Assembly: GCA_019638625.1 (NCBI GenBank)
Contig: JAHBTK010000007.1
Location: forward strand, 1-64,000
Direction of reading: 5' to 3'
DNA from: Chitinophagaceae bacterium
Lineage (GTDB): Bacteria; Bacteroidota; Bacteroidia; Chitinophagales; Chitinophagaceae
Length of the DNA: 64,000 bases
Part shown: positions 9,517-17,451 of the stretch, piece after piece
Layout of the letters: each line of letters begins with the position of its first letter
Numbering within the stretch: the first letter of the stretch is position 1
The notes under the pieces: generated by a model
Seen by the model: the letters and a program-made list of their open reading frames with translations, nothing else
Told to the model about the DNA's origin: nothing
Database searches by the model: none
Made by a program: the position numbers and the translations under genes

Positions 9517-9786
9517 TTATAATTTAGCAGACAATTCTTTACCGGCTTTAAAGCGAGCAACTTTTTTCGCTTTAATTTTAATAACCGCACCGGTTTGAGG
9601 ATTGCGGCCATTACGTGCAGCACGTTTAGAAACTGAAAAAGTACCGAAACCAACCAGGGTTACCTTTCCGCCGCCTTTCAGCGTTTTGGTAACAGCCTCA
9701 ATAAAAGAATCAAGTGCTTCGTTAGCCTGAGTTTTAGTTATACCGGCATCATCTGCAATCTTAGAGATTAATTCAGCTTTGTTCAT
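9517..9786 (-). CDS. hup: HU-family DNA-binding protein
   Basis: 89 residues, the usual size of HU. The N-terminal dimerisation helices begin MNKAELISKIADDAG; the DNA-binding arm carries RAARNGRNPQTG with the intercalating NP pair, and the C-terminal strand is KKVARFKAGKELS. HU is an abundant homodimeric nucleoid protein that bends DNA and supports replication and recombination. It has its own strong promoter and terminator, consistent with a highly expressed monocistronic gene. HU versus IHF subunit cannot be separated with certainty, but the lysine-rich, IHF-motif-free sequence favours HU. Confidence 0.96.
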   Translation of the reverse strand: MNKAELISKIADDAGITKTQANEALDSFIEAVTKTLKGGGKVTLVGFGTFSVSKRAARNGRNPQTGAVIKIKAKKVARFKAGKELSAKL

Positions 9787-9818
9787 AATAGAGCTTTTTT
9801 AAAATTTAAATAGGTGAA

Positions 9819-9848
9819 CAAATATAGATGGTTTTTGCATCCAACAAA
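9819..9848 (-). promoter_or_regulatory. Promoter of the HU gene
   Basis: On the minus strand TTTG (9845..9848), an 18-nt spacer and TATATTTG (9819..9826) match both elements of the Bacteroidota primary promoter. The start codon lies about 32 nt downstream of the -7 box. Confidence 0.75.
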
Positions 9849-9956
9849 ATTTTTCTGAACATTTCGGATACTTTTAGAACTGCCGCGCAACCCGCATTGG
9901 ATAAGGATTGCAGGGGTAACCCCGGGGAACAGAACCCATACCGTTACGAAGACAAC

Positions 9957-10034
9957 TCGCTGAAACCCTTTGCTGTAAAGGATTTCAGGGTTCAGTCGCT
10001 GAAACGCTTACCTATAAAGGCTTTGACGGGAATT
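9957..10034. repeat. Two 39-bp degenerate direct repeats, the first a near-perfect palindrome
   Basis: Unit 1 (9957..9995) and unit 2 (9996..10034) both start TCGCTGAAAC and share TRTAAAGG plus TTT at equal offsets. Unit 1 contains a 29-nt palindrome (9960..9988) with 12-nt arms, one mismatch and a 5-nt loop; in unit 2 the symmetry has decayed. No T run follows on either strand, so it is not an obvious terminator. It lies between HU (promoter side) and the DUF4286 gene in an otherwise gene-free stretch of about 230 nt. Confidence 0.6.
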
Positions 10035-10081
10035 TACAATAAAAAACCAATCCCGCAACCGGATTTATTTGTTATCCACAT

Positions 10082-10387
10082 TTAGTTAACAAGTTGCATG
10101 GTGGTGCTGAAATCAACCGCCTGTCTGCCCCAGAGGTTCCTTAACTGCTGTTCGAGCGGGTTGTAAAAACTACGAAGAAATGTCTCGTAATCTTCCGTGT
10201 TATCAAAAAAGAACTGTGTTGTGAAGGTGGGCCCTTCTGTATCATCCTGCTCCTGCAGGCGAAAAGCCTTGCAGTCAGAACATAGCCCCGAAGCCATTAT
10301 TTTAGGGAAGAGGGTATTTATCTGCCAGTCCAGCCATTGGTCAGCTATGCTCCAGGCTACTTTGGTTGTGGTATTACGAACGATCAT
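10082..10387 (-). CDS. DUF4286 family protein
   Basis: A 101-residue soluble protein resembling the DUF4286 family: an N-terminal strand MIVRNTTTKVAWSIADQWLDW, a central segment FRLQEQDDTEGPTFTTQFFF and a C-terminal helix-rich part with FYNPLEQQLRNLW. The pattern suggests a small ferredoxin-like alpha/beta fold. No catalytic residues are apparent and no function is known to me. It is the last gene of a three-gene operon, overlapping the DUF3999 gene by 14 nt, so it is probably translated together with it. Confidence 0.75.
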   Translation of the reverse strand: MIVRNTTTKVAWSIADQWLDWQINTLFPKIMASGLCSDCKAFRLQEQDDTEGPTFTTQFFFDNTEDYETFLRSFYNPLEQQLRNLWGRQAVDFSTTMQLVN

Positions 10388-11621
10388 TTTGTTTCCCGGG
10401 GATATTTTGCATTAATCTGTAGCTGAGAAATAGTAACAATAACAATGCAATGATAATAAATATCCATATCCATTTTTTGTCAAGCCCCGTTTTAACAGGA
10501 TTATTGTCTGGTACCTGCTGCGGAACCAACGCGCCCGGTGTAATTATTTCCTCCACTATGGAAAGCTTGTTTGAAAAGTGTTGCAGGTCATACACAGGCG
10601 CCACAGCCCGGTTGTTTCCTGTTTCGATATGGTATTTTTTACCTGCATCCAGGTGGGCGATGGCGTACTGCTGAAGTTGCCATGCCTCCGCTTCCTGTAT
10701 TTTCAATGGTTCATCGTCGTTATTTTCTACAACCAGTAACAGCTTTTGCAGCTTACTCCCGGAAAGATGCAGGCTGTCCATTTCAGGTGTCAGTATTGTT
10801 TCAAACAGGTAGTGCCTACTGGTATCGTAGGCGATTGCCCGGCGCTTGAACAATGCTGCACCTGAAGCAATGAACTTCAGTTTGCTAAGGGGGTAGGCGT
10901 CATTGAAGGTAAAGGTCACATAGCTTTTTTTGTCCGAGCTGTCTTTCTGTGTAACAGCGGGCGGTGGAATTTCTGTGTATTTCCCCAGGATATACCTGTT
11001 CAGGAGCACACCGGTTTTTGTGATGTTAAGTGAGGGGAGCTCGTTGTCAGAAACCGATATTTTGAGATAGCGGTATTTGTTGAAAGGCAGGGAAATAAAC
11101 TGCAGGTATTCATCATTGTGTTCGCTGCTGCCTGTTCCCAGGAGAAGATTGTCGGTAATAGCGTACCACTTGTTGTTATCGTTGCTGCCACTGATTGTCG
11201 CCCGCCGCAGGGCATCCGCCTTTTTGATAACCAGCACAAAGCTATAGTCCTCCTGTTTCAGGTCAATAGCGCCGGCTTCCACGATCAGTTCTGAAATACT
11301 ATCCTGTTTATGGGAGGATATAACGGGAAACACCTGCATTTCCTTCTGGTTGAAAACAGGTTCCTCTCTTTTTAAAATATAGGGAACAGGCTTTCCCTCT
11401 TCTGAAGTTATGCGAAAGTCAGAAAGGCCCGGATTGCTTTTTGCCGCTATATCGGGCGTAATCATAATTTTGTGATAGCCGCTTTCTTTAATTTCATTCA
11501 GAGGGGCCTTGTAGGCAGATTGCGCGGAGGCTGTGCCTGACCAGAGAAGGGCAGCCATTGCCAGGTAACCGCTGCGAACGAAATAGTTTATAAGAGTTTT
11601 TCTAAGGTTCTTTTTTTTCAT
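10374..11621 (-). CDS. DUF3999-like exported membrane-anchored protein
   Basis: 415 residues from the ATG at 11621; a TTG two codons earlier also gives an open frame but the ATG is preferred. It has a signal peptide (ALLWSGTASAQ), a large beta-rich extracytoplasmic region and a single C-terminal membrane helix (WIWIFIIIALLLLLFLSYRLM) with a short cytoplasmic tail. It resembles DUF3999 proteins, which I know as partners of DUF2339 proteins. It overlaps the upstream DUF2339 gene by 20 nt and the downstream DUF4286 gene by 14 nt, indicating coupled expression. Its strands could bind a ligand or cell-wall component, but that is only inference. Confidence 0.72.
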   Translation of the reverse strand: MKKKNLRKTLINYFVRSGYLAMAALLWSGTASAQSAYKAPLNEIKESGYHKIMITPDIAAKSNPGLSDFRITSEEGKPVPYILKREEPVFNQKEMQVFPVISSHKQDSISELIVEAGAIDLKQEDYSFVLVIKKADALRRATISGSNDNNKWYAITDNLLLGTGSSEHNDEYLQFISLPFNKYRYLKISVSDNELPSLNITKTGVLLNRYILGKYTEIPPPAVTQKDSSDKKSYVTFTFNDAYPLSKLKFIASGAALFKRRAIAYDTSRHYLFETILTPEMDSLHLSGSKLQKLLLVVENNDDEPLKIQEAEAWQLQQYAIAHLDAGKKYHIETGNNRAVAPVYDLQHFSNKLSIVEEIITPGALVPQQVPDNNPVKTGLDKKWIWIFIIIALLLLLFLSYRLMQNIPGKQNDRS

Positions 11622-13995
11622 CCTCAATTATTATTTTCTTCAATCGTTGATACATAAATGAAACGACCAGCAGCAGTACGCCCAGGCTGAAAAATGCCGC
11701 GATTTTTCCGGCAACGGGTATATTCCTGATGTCAAACAGGAAAAGCTTCAGGAGGGTTATCCCAAACAAAACCAATGAAATGATGCGTAAGGCGCGGAAC
11801 TTGTTCCGCATGCCCAGCCACATCAATACAAAAGAGGACAGTCCCCATAGTATGGGCAAACCGGTTTTTATGTATACGCGTTGTACATACGCCACCGGGT
11901 TGTCTGCTCCGGAGAATAAACTGTTGCTCAGCAGGCTGCCTTCCATACCTATAAAAGCCACGGATACCAAACTGATGACCCAGGCGGCAATGCCATAGTT
12001 TTTAATGCCGGTTGCTCCGGAAGACAAAAGACGGATGAGTTGTACGATGATGACAATAAACAGGAGAGCGCTGACCCAATGGGCTGTGAAGTGTGCCGAT
12101 GCCAGGTTCCCATTCTGTATAAGGGTCTGTACCTGGTAGGCATTGGCCACAAACAACAGGTGCACCAGTACACCGGTTGCATACACTGCCAGGGTATAAA
12201 CAGGCGCTTTGAACAAATGAAACCACAGGCTTGCAAAAGCAAACACTGTTATGAATGCCAGGGTGTACATGGTGCCGTACAGCGTACCCAGTCCCATACC
12301 GGGGTATCTTGAATTGAACTGGTAACATATTTCCAGCAAACCGGAGAGGTATAAAAGGAGAATGCCTGCGATTAGGTAAAATGTTTTTGCAGGCAAGGCG
12401 GCATAAATACCGCTTTCCGTTTTTTCTGAACGGCGGTATAAAGCCCAAAGCACCCAGCAGCTTAGCGCAGCATAGAGGGTGGTAATAAAGGCCTTGTTAA
12501 TAATTATCGGAATAATATTGGACTTACCGGTCAGGGAGGCTGTGGTAAACACATCACCGCCATATACATTAATCCAATCCATAACAAGGCTCAGCAGCAT
12601 GGCTATCGAAATCATTCCGGATGCCAGCAACATTAATTTGATACCTGATTTCCGGTAGAGCCAGTAAAGCAGTACGGCTTCTGAAGCCCAGAACAGGGTG
12701 ATGTTGTTGCCTTTCAGTTGGATGGGCGCTGTTAGCGATACGAATGTAAGCGTGATGCCTATCAGCAGGTACAGGATATTATTATCTGTTTTTTTGTTGC
12801 GGAACAAAATGTAGGATAAGGCCATATTGAATATTCCCATGGAGGCGCTGAATATACCTCTATAGCCGGGCAGTCCTGTTTCTGTAAGCAGGTAAAGCCC
12901 CGCTGAAAAGTAGAGACAGGTGTTTGCCAGCAAAATCCCGAAGTCAGATGCTATAAACCTTTTATTCTCCTTCACGTTGTGGGCGATATTGATCGCCAGA
13001 AACAGGAGGTAAAAAATGGTTGCAAAAATGAAACCGTTGCGGTAAACGGTAACATCATTGTGATACCCGAACAGCAACCAGCCGGCATAAATGATGACGG
13101 TGAAAATAAAAGCCAGGAGGTTCAGCAATCGCCAGGCTTTTTTGTAAGAAATTACCAGTAGTCCGCTATTCAATATGATCAGGTAGATGAACAATGAAAT
13201 ATAGTTGCCGTTTCCGCTGCTGGCTATAAAGGGGGTGGCAAACCCTCCGATCAATGATATGATAGCCAGTTCCTGGCGATCGTATAGTAGTGACAACAAC
13301 ACTGCAAATGAAGTGATGACTACCATAATGATAAAGGCCGTGAGTTGCGGAAAGAGCCGGTATTCGTGATAGGCAAGGGATATGGTGAAGTAGAATACTG
13401 CCAGTCCGCCGCCTACCAGCACCGAACTGAAAGCGGTATAATTCTTTTGTAGCTTATGTGCTAACCCGATCAGGATGGCTCCGCAGCCAATGCCGATGGC
13501 TACCCTGCCTACCGTACCTATCCACTCGTTATCTATGGCATATTTAACAAAAAAGCCGACTGCCAGTACCAGTATGGCAATACCGATTTTACTGATCAGG
13601 TTTTCTCCAATGAACTTTTCCAGGTCAGGATTTCTTTCAAAGAAGCCGGGCTTTTTAGGCTTGGGCGGCGATGTATATACCGGTTCCTCTTTTTTTAAAA
13701 CCGGAGGTTCAATCACTTCTTCTTCCCTGATAACGAACAGGGTTTCTTCCAGTGGCTTTTCGTATACCGCTTCAGGCAGCTCGGGTTTTACTTCTTCCTG
13801 TTTCACAGGTTGTGGTGGTGGAGGTTGCTGTACTATGATGGTTTCCTGCAGAGAGGGTAATGATAATCTGGTAACTTCTTCTTTCAATTGCCGGAGCTCG
13901 TCCTGCAATTTCTGCGCTTCCTTTGCATAGCTGTTTTTTTGCTGAATGATCAGTACCAGGATCACTACCAAGAACAGGAAGATCAATATTTCCAT
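11602..13995 (-). CDS. DUF2339 polytopic membrane protein
   Basis: 797 residues. An N-terminal membrane anchor (ILIFLFLVVILVLII) is followed by a coiled coil (about 22-50), a Pro/Glu-rich linker (about 55-120), a conserved FFERNPDLEKFIGENLISKIGIAI-type entry segment (shortened: NPDLEKFIGENL) and then some twenty or more membrane helices up to the C-terminus. This is the layout of DUF2339 proteins. Role unknown; the pairing with an exported DUF3999 protein suggests an envelope complex. It heads the operon, with a candidate promoter just upstream. The ATG at 13995 is chosen over a TTG one codon earlier. Confidence 0.85.
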   Translation of the reverse strand: MEILIFLFLVVILVLIIQQKNSYAKEAQKLQDELRQLKEEVTRLSLPSLQETIIVQQPPPPQPVKQEEVKPELPEAVYEKPLEETLFVIREEEVIEPPVLKKEEPVYTSPPKPKKPGFFERNPDLEKFIGENLISKIGIAILVLAVGFFVKYAIDNEWIGTVGRVAIGIGCGAILIGLAHKLQKNYTAFSSVLVGGGLAVFYFTISLAYHEYRLFPQLTAFIIMVVITSFAVLLSLLYDRQELAIISLIGGFATPFIASSGNGNYISLFIYLIILNSGLLVISYKKAWRLLNLLAFIFTVIIYAGWLLFGYHNDVTVYRNGFIFATIFYLLFLAINIAHNVKENKRFIASDFGILLANTCLYFSAGLYLLTETGLPGYRGIFSASMGIFNMALSYILFRNKKTDNNILYLLIGITLTFVSLTAPIQLKGNNITLFWASEAVLLYWLYRKSGIKLMLLASGMISIAMLLSLVMDWINVYGGDVFTTASLTGKSNIIPIIINKAFITTLYAALSCWVLWALYRRSEKTESGIYAALPAKTFYLIAGILLLYLSGLLEICYQFNSRYPGMGLGTLYGTMYTLAFITVFAFASLWFHLFKAPVYTLAVYATGVLVHLLFVANAYQVQTLIQNGNLASAHFTAHWVSALLFIVIIVQLIRLLSSGATGIKNYGIAAWVISLVSVAFIGMEGSLLSNSLFSGADNPVAYVQRVYIKTGLPILWGLSSFVLMWLGMRNKFRALRIISLVLFGITLLKLFLFDIRNIPVAGKIAAFFSLGVLLLVVSFMYQRLKKIIIEDEKKEP

Positions 13996-14019
13996 CAAAA
14001 GGGTTTTTCTGTAAGGTTA

Positions 14020-14049
14020 TAAAGATAGCAACCAAATGGATATGACAAT
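14020..14049 (-). promoter_or_regulatory. Candidate promoter of the DUF2339-DUF3999-DUF4286 operon
   Basis: On the minus strand ATTG (14046..14049), an 18-nt spacer and TATCTTTA (14020..14027) match TTTG-TAnnTTTG with one mismatch in each box. The start codon is about 24 nt downstream. Confidence 0.5.
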
Positions 14050-14226
14050 TATTATTCAATGGTACATCCTGACTGCCCGGGAAAGTTATTGCAAAGGGCG
14101 TTATTTCCTTTTCGAAGAACTACCACCTGATACACCTGTCGAAGCAGCCTAATATATTCTATTTTCAGCAGCAAAAAAATTTTTCTCTGAGCGGAATTAT
14201 GTATTGCTTTGGTAAAATAATCTGAA

Positions 14227-14847
14227 ATGAAGCACACTATCTACCGGCTGCTATTGGCAGCTGTTTGCATGACAGGCGCCACTCAAACGCAGGGACAACA
14301 GATAAGCGTTGGCCCGGAACTCGGATTCACTGCTTCCGGCGTTTACTATAGCCAGGATGAGCTTTATGCCGGGCTAAACGGACATATCGGCGCTACCGCC
14401 CACCTGCAGTTCGGCAGGTTTTTTGCCATACGGCCATCCTTATTGTATAAGTTCGGCAGTTTGTCTGATCCGGATGACAGGGAGTATAAGTTTTCATTCA
14501 ACCGGATATCCCTACCTGTTCCACTTTTGTTTTCTTACGTCTTCGATAATAGCAGTAACCTGTTTGTGGGAGCAGGGCCAAGCCTTATGTATTCCCTTTC
14601 CGGCAAAGCGTATATGCCGGGTTCGCAAACCAACTTGTCTTTCGGGCGTAACATAGGGCAGATAAAGCCACTGGATGTAGGCGTACACCTTAAGGGAGGT
14701 TTCCGTTTTCCCGGCGGATTTGCCTTAAGCGCATTTGCCAACTTTGGCGTGACAAACCTGGACAACAGATCTGACTACACGTTTAAATCAATGGATGCTA
14801 TTGGCCTTTCGTTTGGTTATATGTTTGGTGGCAGAAACGACTACTGA
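14227..14847 (+). CDS. Outer-membrane beta-barrel protein (PorT/OMP_b-brl_2-like)
   Basis: 206 residues with a signal peptide (LLLAAVCMTGATQTQGQ). The rest consists of alternating amphipathic strands with Gly/aromatic turns: ISVGPELGFTASGVYY, FAIRPSLLYKFG, LPVPLLFSYVF, NLFVGAGPSLMYSLSG, VGVHLKGGFRF and a final strand IGLSFGYMFGG. This is typical of small 8-stranded outer-membrane barrels in Bacteroidota. No enzymatic residues are seen; a structural or adhesion role is possible. It is followed by the TRIC-like gene 88 nt away, which has its own -7 box, so the two need not be co-transcribed. Confidence 0.8.
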   Translation: MKHTIYRLLLAAVCMTGATQTQGQQISVGPELGFTASGVYYSQDELYAGLNGHIGATAHLQFGRFFAIRPSLLYKFGSLSDPDDREYKFSFNRISLPVPLLFSYVFDNSSNLFVGAGPSLMYSLSGKAYMPGSQTNLSFGRNIGQIKPLDVGVHLKGGFRFPGGFALSAFANFGVTNLDNRSDYTFKSMDAIGLSFGYMFGGRNDY

Positions 14848-14900
14848 TACCAGGACAAAAACGAAGCTGTTGTGCGCTTTTCTTTATACCATATTTAGTT

Positions 14901-14908
14901 TATGTTTG
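14901..14908 (+). promoter_or_regulatory. Candidate -7 element for the TRIC-like gene
   Basis: TATGTTTG matches TAnnTTTG and ends 27 nt before the start codon. No good -33 element was found at 17-23 nt. Confidence 0.4.
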
Positions 14909-14935
14909 TTATAAGAGGTTCACTACAGCTTTGTT

Positions 14936-15571
14936 ATGAAAACAGAAATTCTCCGTCTTATTGACATATTCGGAATAGTGGCTTTCAGCATTTCCGGCGC
15001 TCTTGCGGGCATGCAAAAGCGGCTCGATCTGTTTGGCATTTTTGTCATTGCCTTTATTACGGCTATGGGTGGCGGAACCCTGAGGGATATACTGATAGGC
15101 GACCTGCCGGTGAGCTGGATGAAGAACAGTTCCTATGCTATTATTATTTTTGTAAGTGCCCTTGCGGCTATCTTTTTCAACAGTATTATTCAAAACTACC
15201 AGAAGCTGTTGTTGGTATTCGATTCTATCGGGCTTGGCTTTTTTACGCTTTCCGGCATTCAGAAGGGGATGGATTTTGGTTTTCAGCCCGGCGTTTGTAT
15301 AGCTTTAGGCACTTTTACGGCATGTTTTGGTGGGGTTATCAGGGATATATCCCTCAACAATATACCATTGATTTTTCAGCAGAAAGAAATTTATGCCACT
15401 ACCTGTATTATCGGTGGTATCGTATATTTTCTTCTTTTAAAATTACAGGTCCCTTACCTGCCCGCGGATATCATATGTGTTCTGATTATCTTTTTAACGA
15501 GGATGCTGGCTGTCCGATACAAACTGCGCCTCCCTGTACTGTATAGAAAACCCAAAAGCGATGATCCCTGA
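14936..15571 (+). CDS. TRIC/YicG-family (UPF0126) membrane protein
   Basis: 211 residues with seven membrane helices arranged as two homologous three-helix halves plus one. Each half has the family signature: MGGGTLRDILIGDLPVSWMK in the first and CFGGVIRDISLNNIPLIF in the second, where the Gly-rich kink and the RD pair line the pore in TRIC channels. Bacterial members have been described as trimeric cation channels and some as glycine transporters; which applies here cannot be decided. It converges on the GMC oxidoreductase gene with only 23 nt between them and no clear terminator. Confidence 0.9.
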   Translation: MKTEILRLIDIFGIVAFSISGALAGMQKRLDLFGIFVIAFITAMGGGTLRDILIGDLPVSWMKNSSYAIIIFVSALAAIFFNSIIQNYQKLLLVFDSIGLGFFTLSGIQKGMDFGFQPGVCIALGTFTACFGGVIRDISLNNIPLIFQQKEIYATTCIIGGIVYFLLLKLQVPYLPADIICVLIIFLTRMLAVRYKLRLPVLYRKPKSDDP

Positions 15572-15594
15572 TAAAGCTCCTATGCTCCTGATGT

Positions 15595-17295
15595 CTAAAT
15601 GTTTTGCTTTTTTAGTTCCCTTACTGCGTAATCGCAGGCCCTCGCGGTTAAAGCCATATAAGTGATGGAGGGGTTCACGCAGGAGCCGGATGTCATACAG
15701 GAGCCATCCGTAATGAACACATTGGGTACTTCGTGCATCTGGTTAAAAGCGTTCAGTACCGAAGTTTTCGGGTCGCGGCCCATACGGGCAATGCCCATTT
15801 CGTGATTGGCATTTCCCGGAAAGGATATAGCGCCGTTTACTTTGATATTCTTATATCCTGCCGTATGCAGTATTTCCTGGCTGGTGAGCTTAATATCTTC
15901 CACCATATTTCTTTCATTTTCCTTAAACTCACAATCAACGGCAATCATCGGCCGGCCCCAGGGGTCCTTTTTTTCTTTATCAAGCACCACACGGTTTTCC
16001 TCATAAGGAAGACATTCCCCGAAGGCATAGATACCAATGGTCCATCCACCGGGTTCAGACAATGATTCCTTGAGTGCTATACCCACCGGTTGGTCGTTGT
16101 CCATTCTGCCGCGGGCGGCGCCACCTCCATAATGATATCCCCTGAGGAAGCCCGGTGTTTGTGTGGTAATATTCCTGAACCTGGGGATATAAACGCCGGT
16201 TGGTCTGCGCCCGTAATAATAGCTATCCAGGAAACCTTCTACTTCAGCAGTGGTGGAAATTCCTTTATGATGGTCCATCAGGTTTCTGCCAACCTGCTCA
16301 CTGCCATTGCCCAGCCCGTTAGGAAACCGGGAAGAGGTGGAATTCAATAATATGAAAGCGGTAGCAAGAGTGGCAGCATTCAGGAAGATTATTTTCGCAA
16401 AGAACTCTTCGGTTTTTTTTGTTTGTGTGTCTATGATCTCCACTCCCGTAGCCCGTTGCTTCTGTTCATCGTAAATTACCCTGTTTACGAGTGAATGTGG
16501 CCGGACGGTCAGGTTGTTGGTGGCTAATGCAGCAGGAATAGCACCGGAGTTGGAGCTGTAATAAGCACCATAGGGACAACCGCGATGACAGAGATTACGT
16601 GCCTGGCATTGCCCCCTGCCTTCTTTAGGAGCAGTGAGGTTGGCAGTTCTGCCGATGATCAGTTTCCGGTCGCTGAATTTTGCCTCCATCTTTTTTTTGA
16701 AATCCTTCTCCACGCAGTTCATTTCAAAAGGCGGCAGGAATTTTCCGTCGGGTAGTTCGGGTAGTCCTTCCCGGGAGCCACTGATGCCGGCAAATGTTTC
16801 TACGTAGTCATACCAGGGCGCGATATCTTTATACCGTATAGGCCAATCTACTCCGTAACCATCTTTTGCATTGGCCTCAAAATCCAGGTCGCTCCAGCGG
16901 TAACACTGTCTTGCCCATAGTATGGAGCGTCCCCCCACGATATCCGCCCGTACCCAGTCATATCGTTTCAATTCTGTATAAGGGTTCTCCCTGTCGTTAA
17001 TATAAAATTGTTTATTGTCTTCTCCATAGGAGTAGTGCCTGCTTTGTACATAACAGCTTTCTTTATCTTCTATGGTCAGGTTTCCCCGGTGTTTAAAGTC
17101 CCAGATGTTTTTGTGGGTAGTAGGGTAATGGGGATGTACCAGGTCTTTTCCTCTTTCCAGCAATAACACTTTCAACCCTTTTTCACAAAGCTCTTTTGCG
17201 GCAAGACTGCCGGAAATTCCGGAGCCGACAACAATGGCATCATATGTGTTTTGGGATATCGAACGGGTATTCAGATGGGTAGAATCGCCGGGCAT
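15595..17295 (-). CDS. GMC-family FAD oxidoreductase with probable [3Fe-4S] cysteine motif
   Basis: 566 residues. The FAD-binding GSGISG (24-29) opens the protein; the active-site His/Asn pair is at H498 (NHEMG) and N541 (SCVNPS). A cysteine cluster C230-x5-C236-x3-C240 matches the spacing that binds a [3Fe-4S] cluster in the catalytic subunit of bacterial FAD-dependent glucose dehydrogenase, so electrons may leave through an iron-sulfur centre. It most likely oxidises a sugar or polyol. The small subunit and cytochrome that often accompany such enzymes are not adjacent, and no Tat or Sec signal is visible. Substrate is unknown. Alternative: a general GMC alcohol dehydrogenase. Confidence 0.88.
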   Translation of the reverse strand: MPGDSTHLNTRSISQNTYDAIVVGSGISGSLAAKELCEKGLKVLLLERGKDLVHPHYPTTHKNIWDFKHRGNLTIEDKESCYVQSRHYSYGEDNKQFYINDRENPYTELKRYDWVRADIVGGRSILWARQCYRWSDLDFEANAKDGYGVDWPIRYKDIAPWYDYVETFAGISGSREGLPELPDGKFLPPFEMNCVEKDFKKKMEAKFSDRKLIIGRTANLTAPKEGRGQCQARNLCHRGCPYGAYYSSNSGAIPAALATNNLTVRPHSLVNRVIYDEQKQRATGVEIIDTQTKKTEEFFAKIIFLNAATLATAFILLNSTSSRFPNGLGNGSEQVGRNLMDHHKGISTTAEVEGFLDSYYYGRRPTGVYIPRFRNITTQTPGFLRGYHYGGGAARGRMDNDQPVGIALKESLSEPGGWTIGIYAFGECLPYEENRVVLDKEKKDPWGRPMIAVDCEFKENERNMVEDIKLTSQEILHTAGYKNIKVNGAISFPGNANHEMGIARMGRDPKTSVLNAFNQMHEVPNVFITDGSCMTSGSCVNPSITYMALTARACDYAVRELKKQNI

Positions 17296-17451
17296 TATAA
17301 TCGTATTAGAAGTGTGTGACGCAATTTAATAAAAATAGAACAAGCCTGCTGCTCGTGCTTTCACGATATTAAGAGCCGCTACGGGATTTTTTCTAATGGA
17401 ATAGTTAGTTAATTGTCCTGTAATCCGGCAATAAATACTATGCGCCGACTT

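Noticed and set aside
9828..10085. An 85-codon plus-strand frame
   Set aside because: It spans the HU promoter and the 39-bp repeats and shows no conserved motif.
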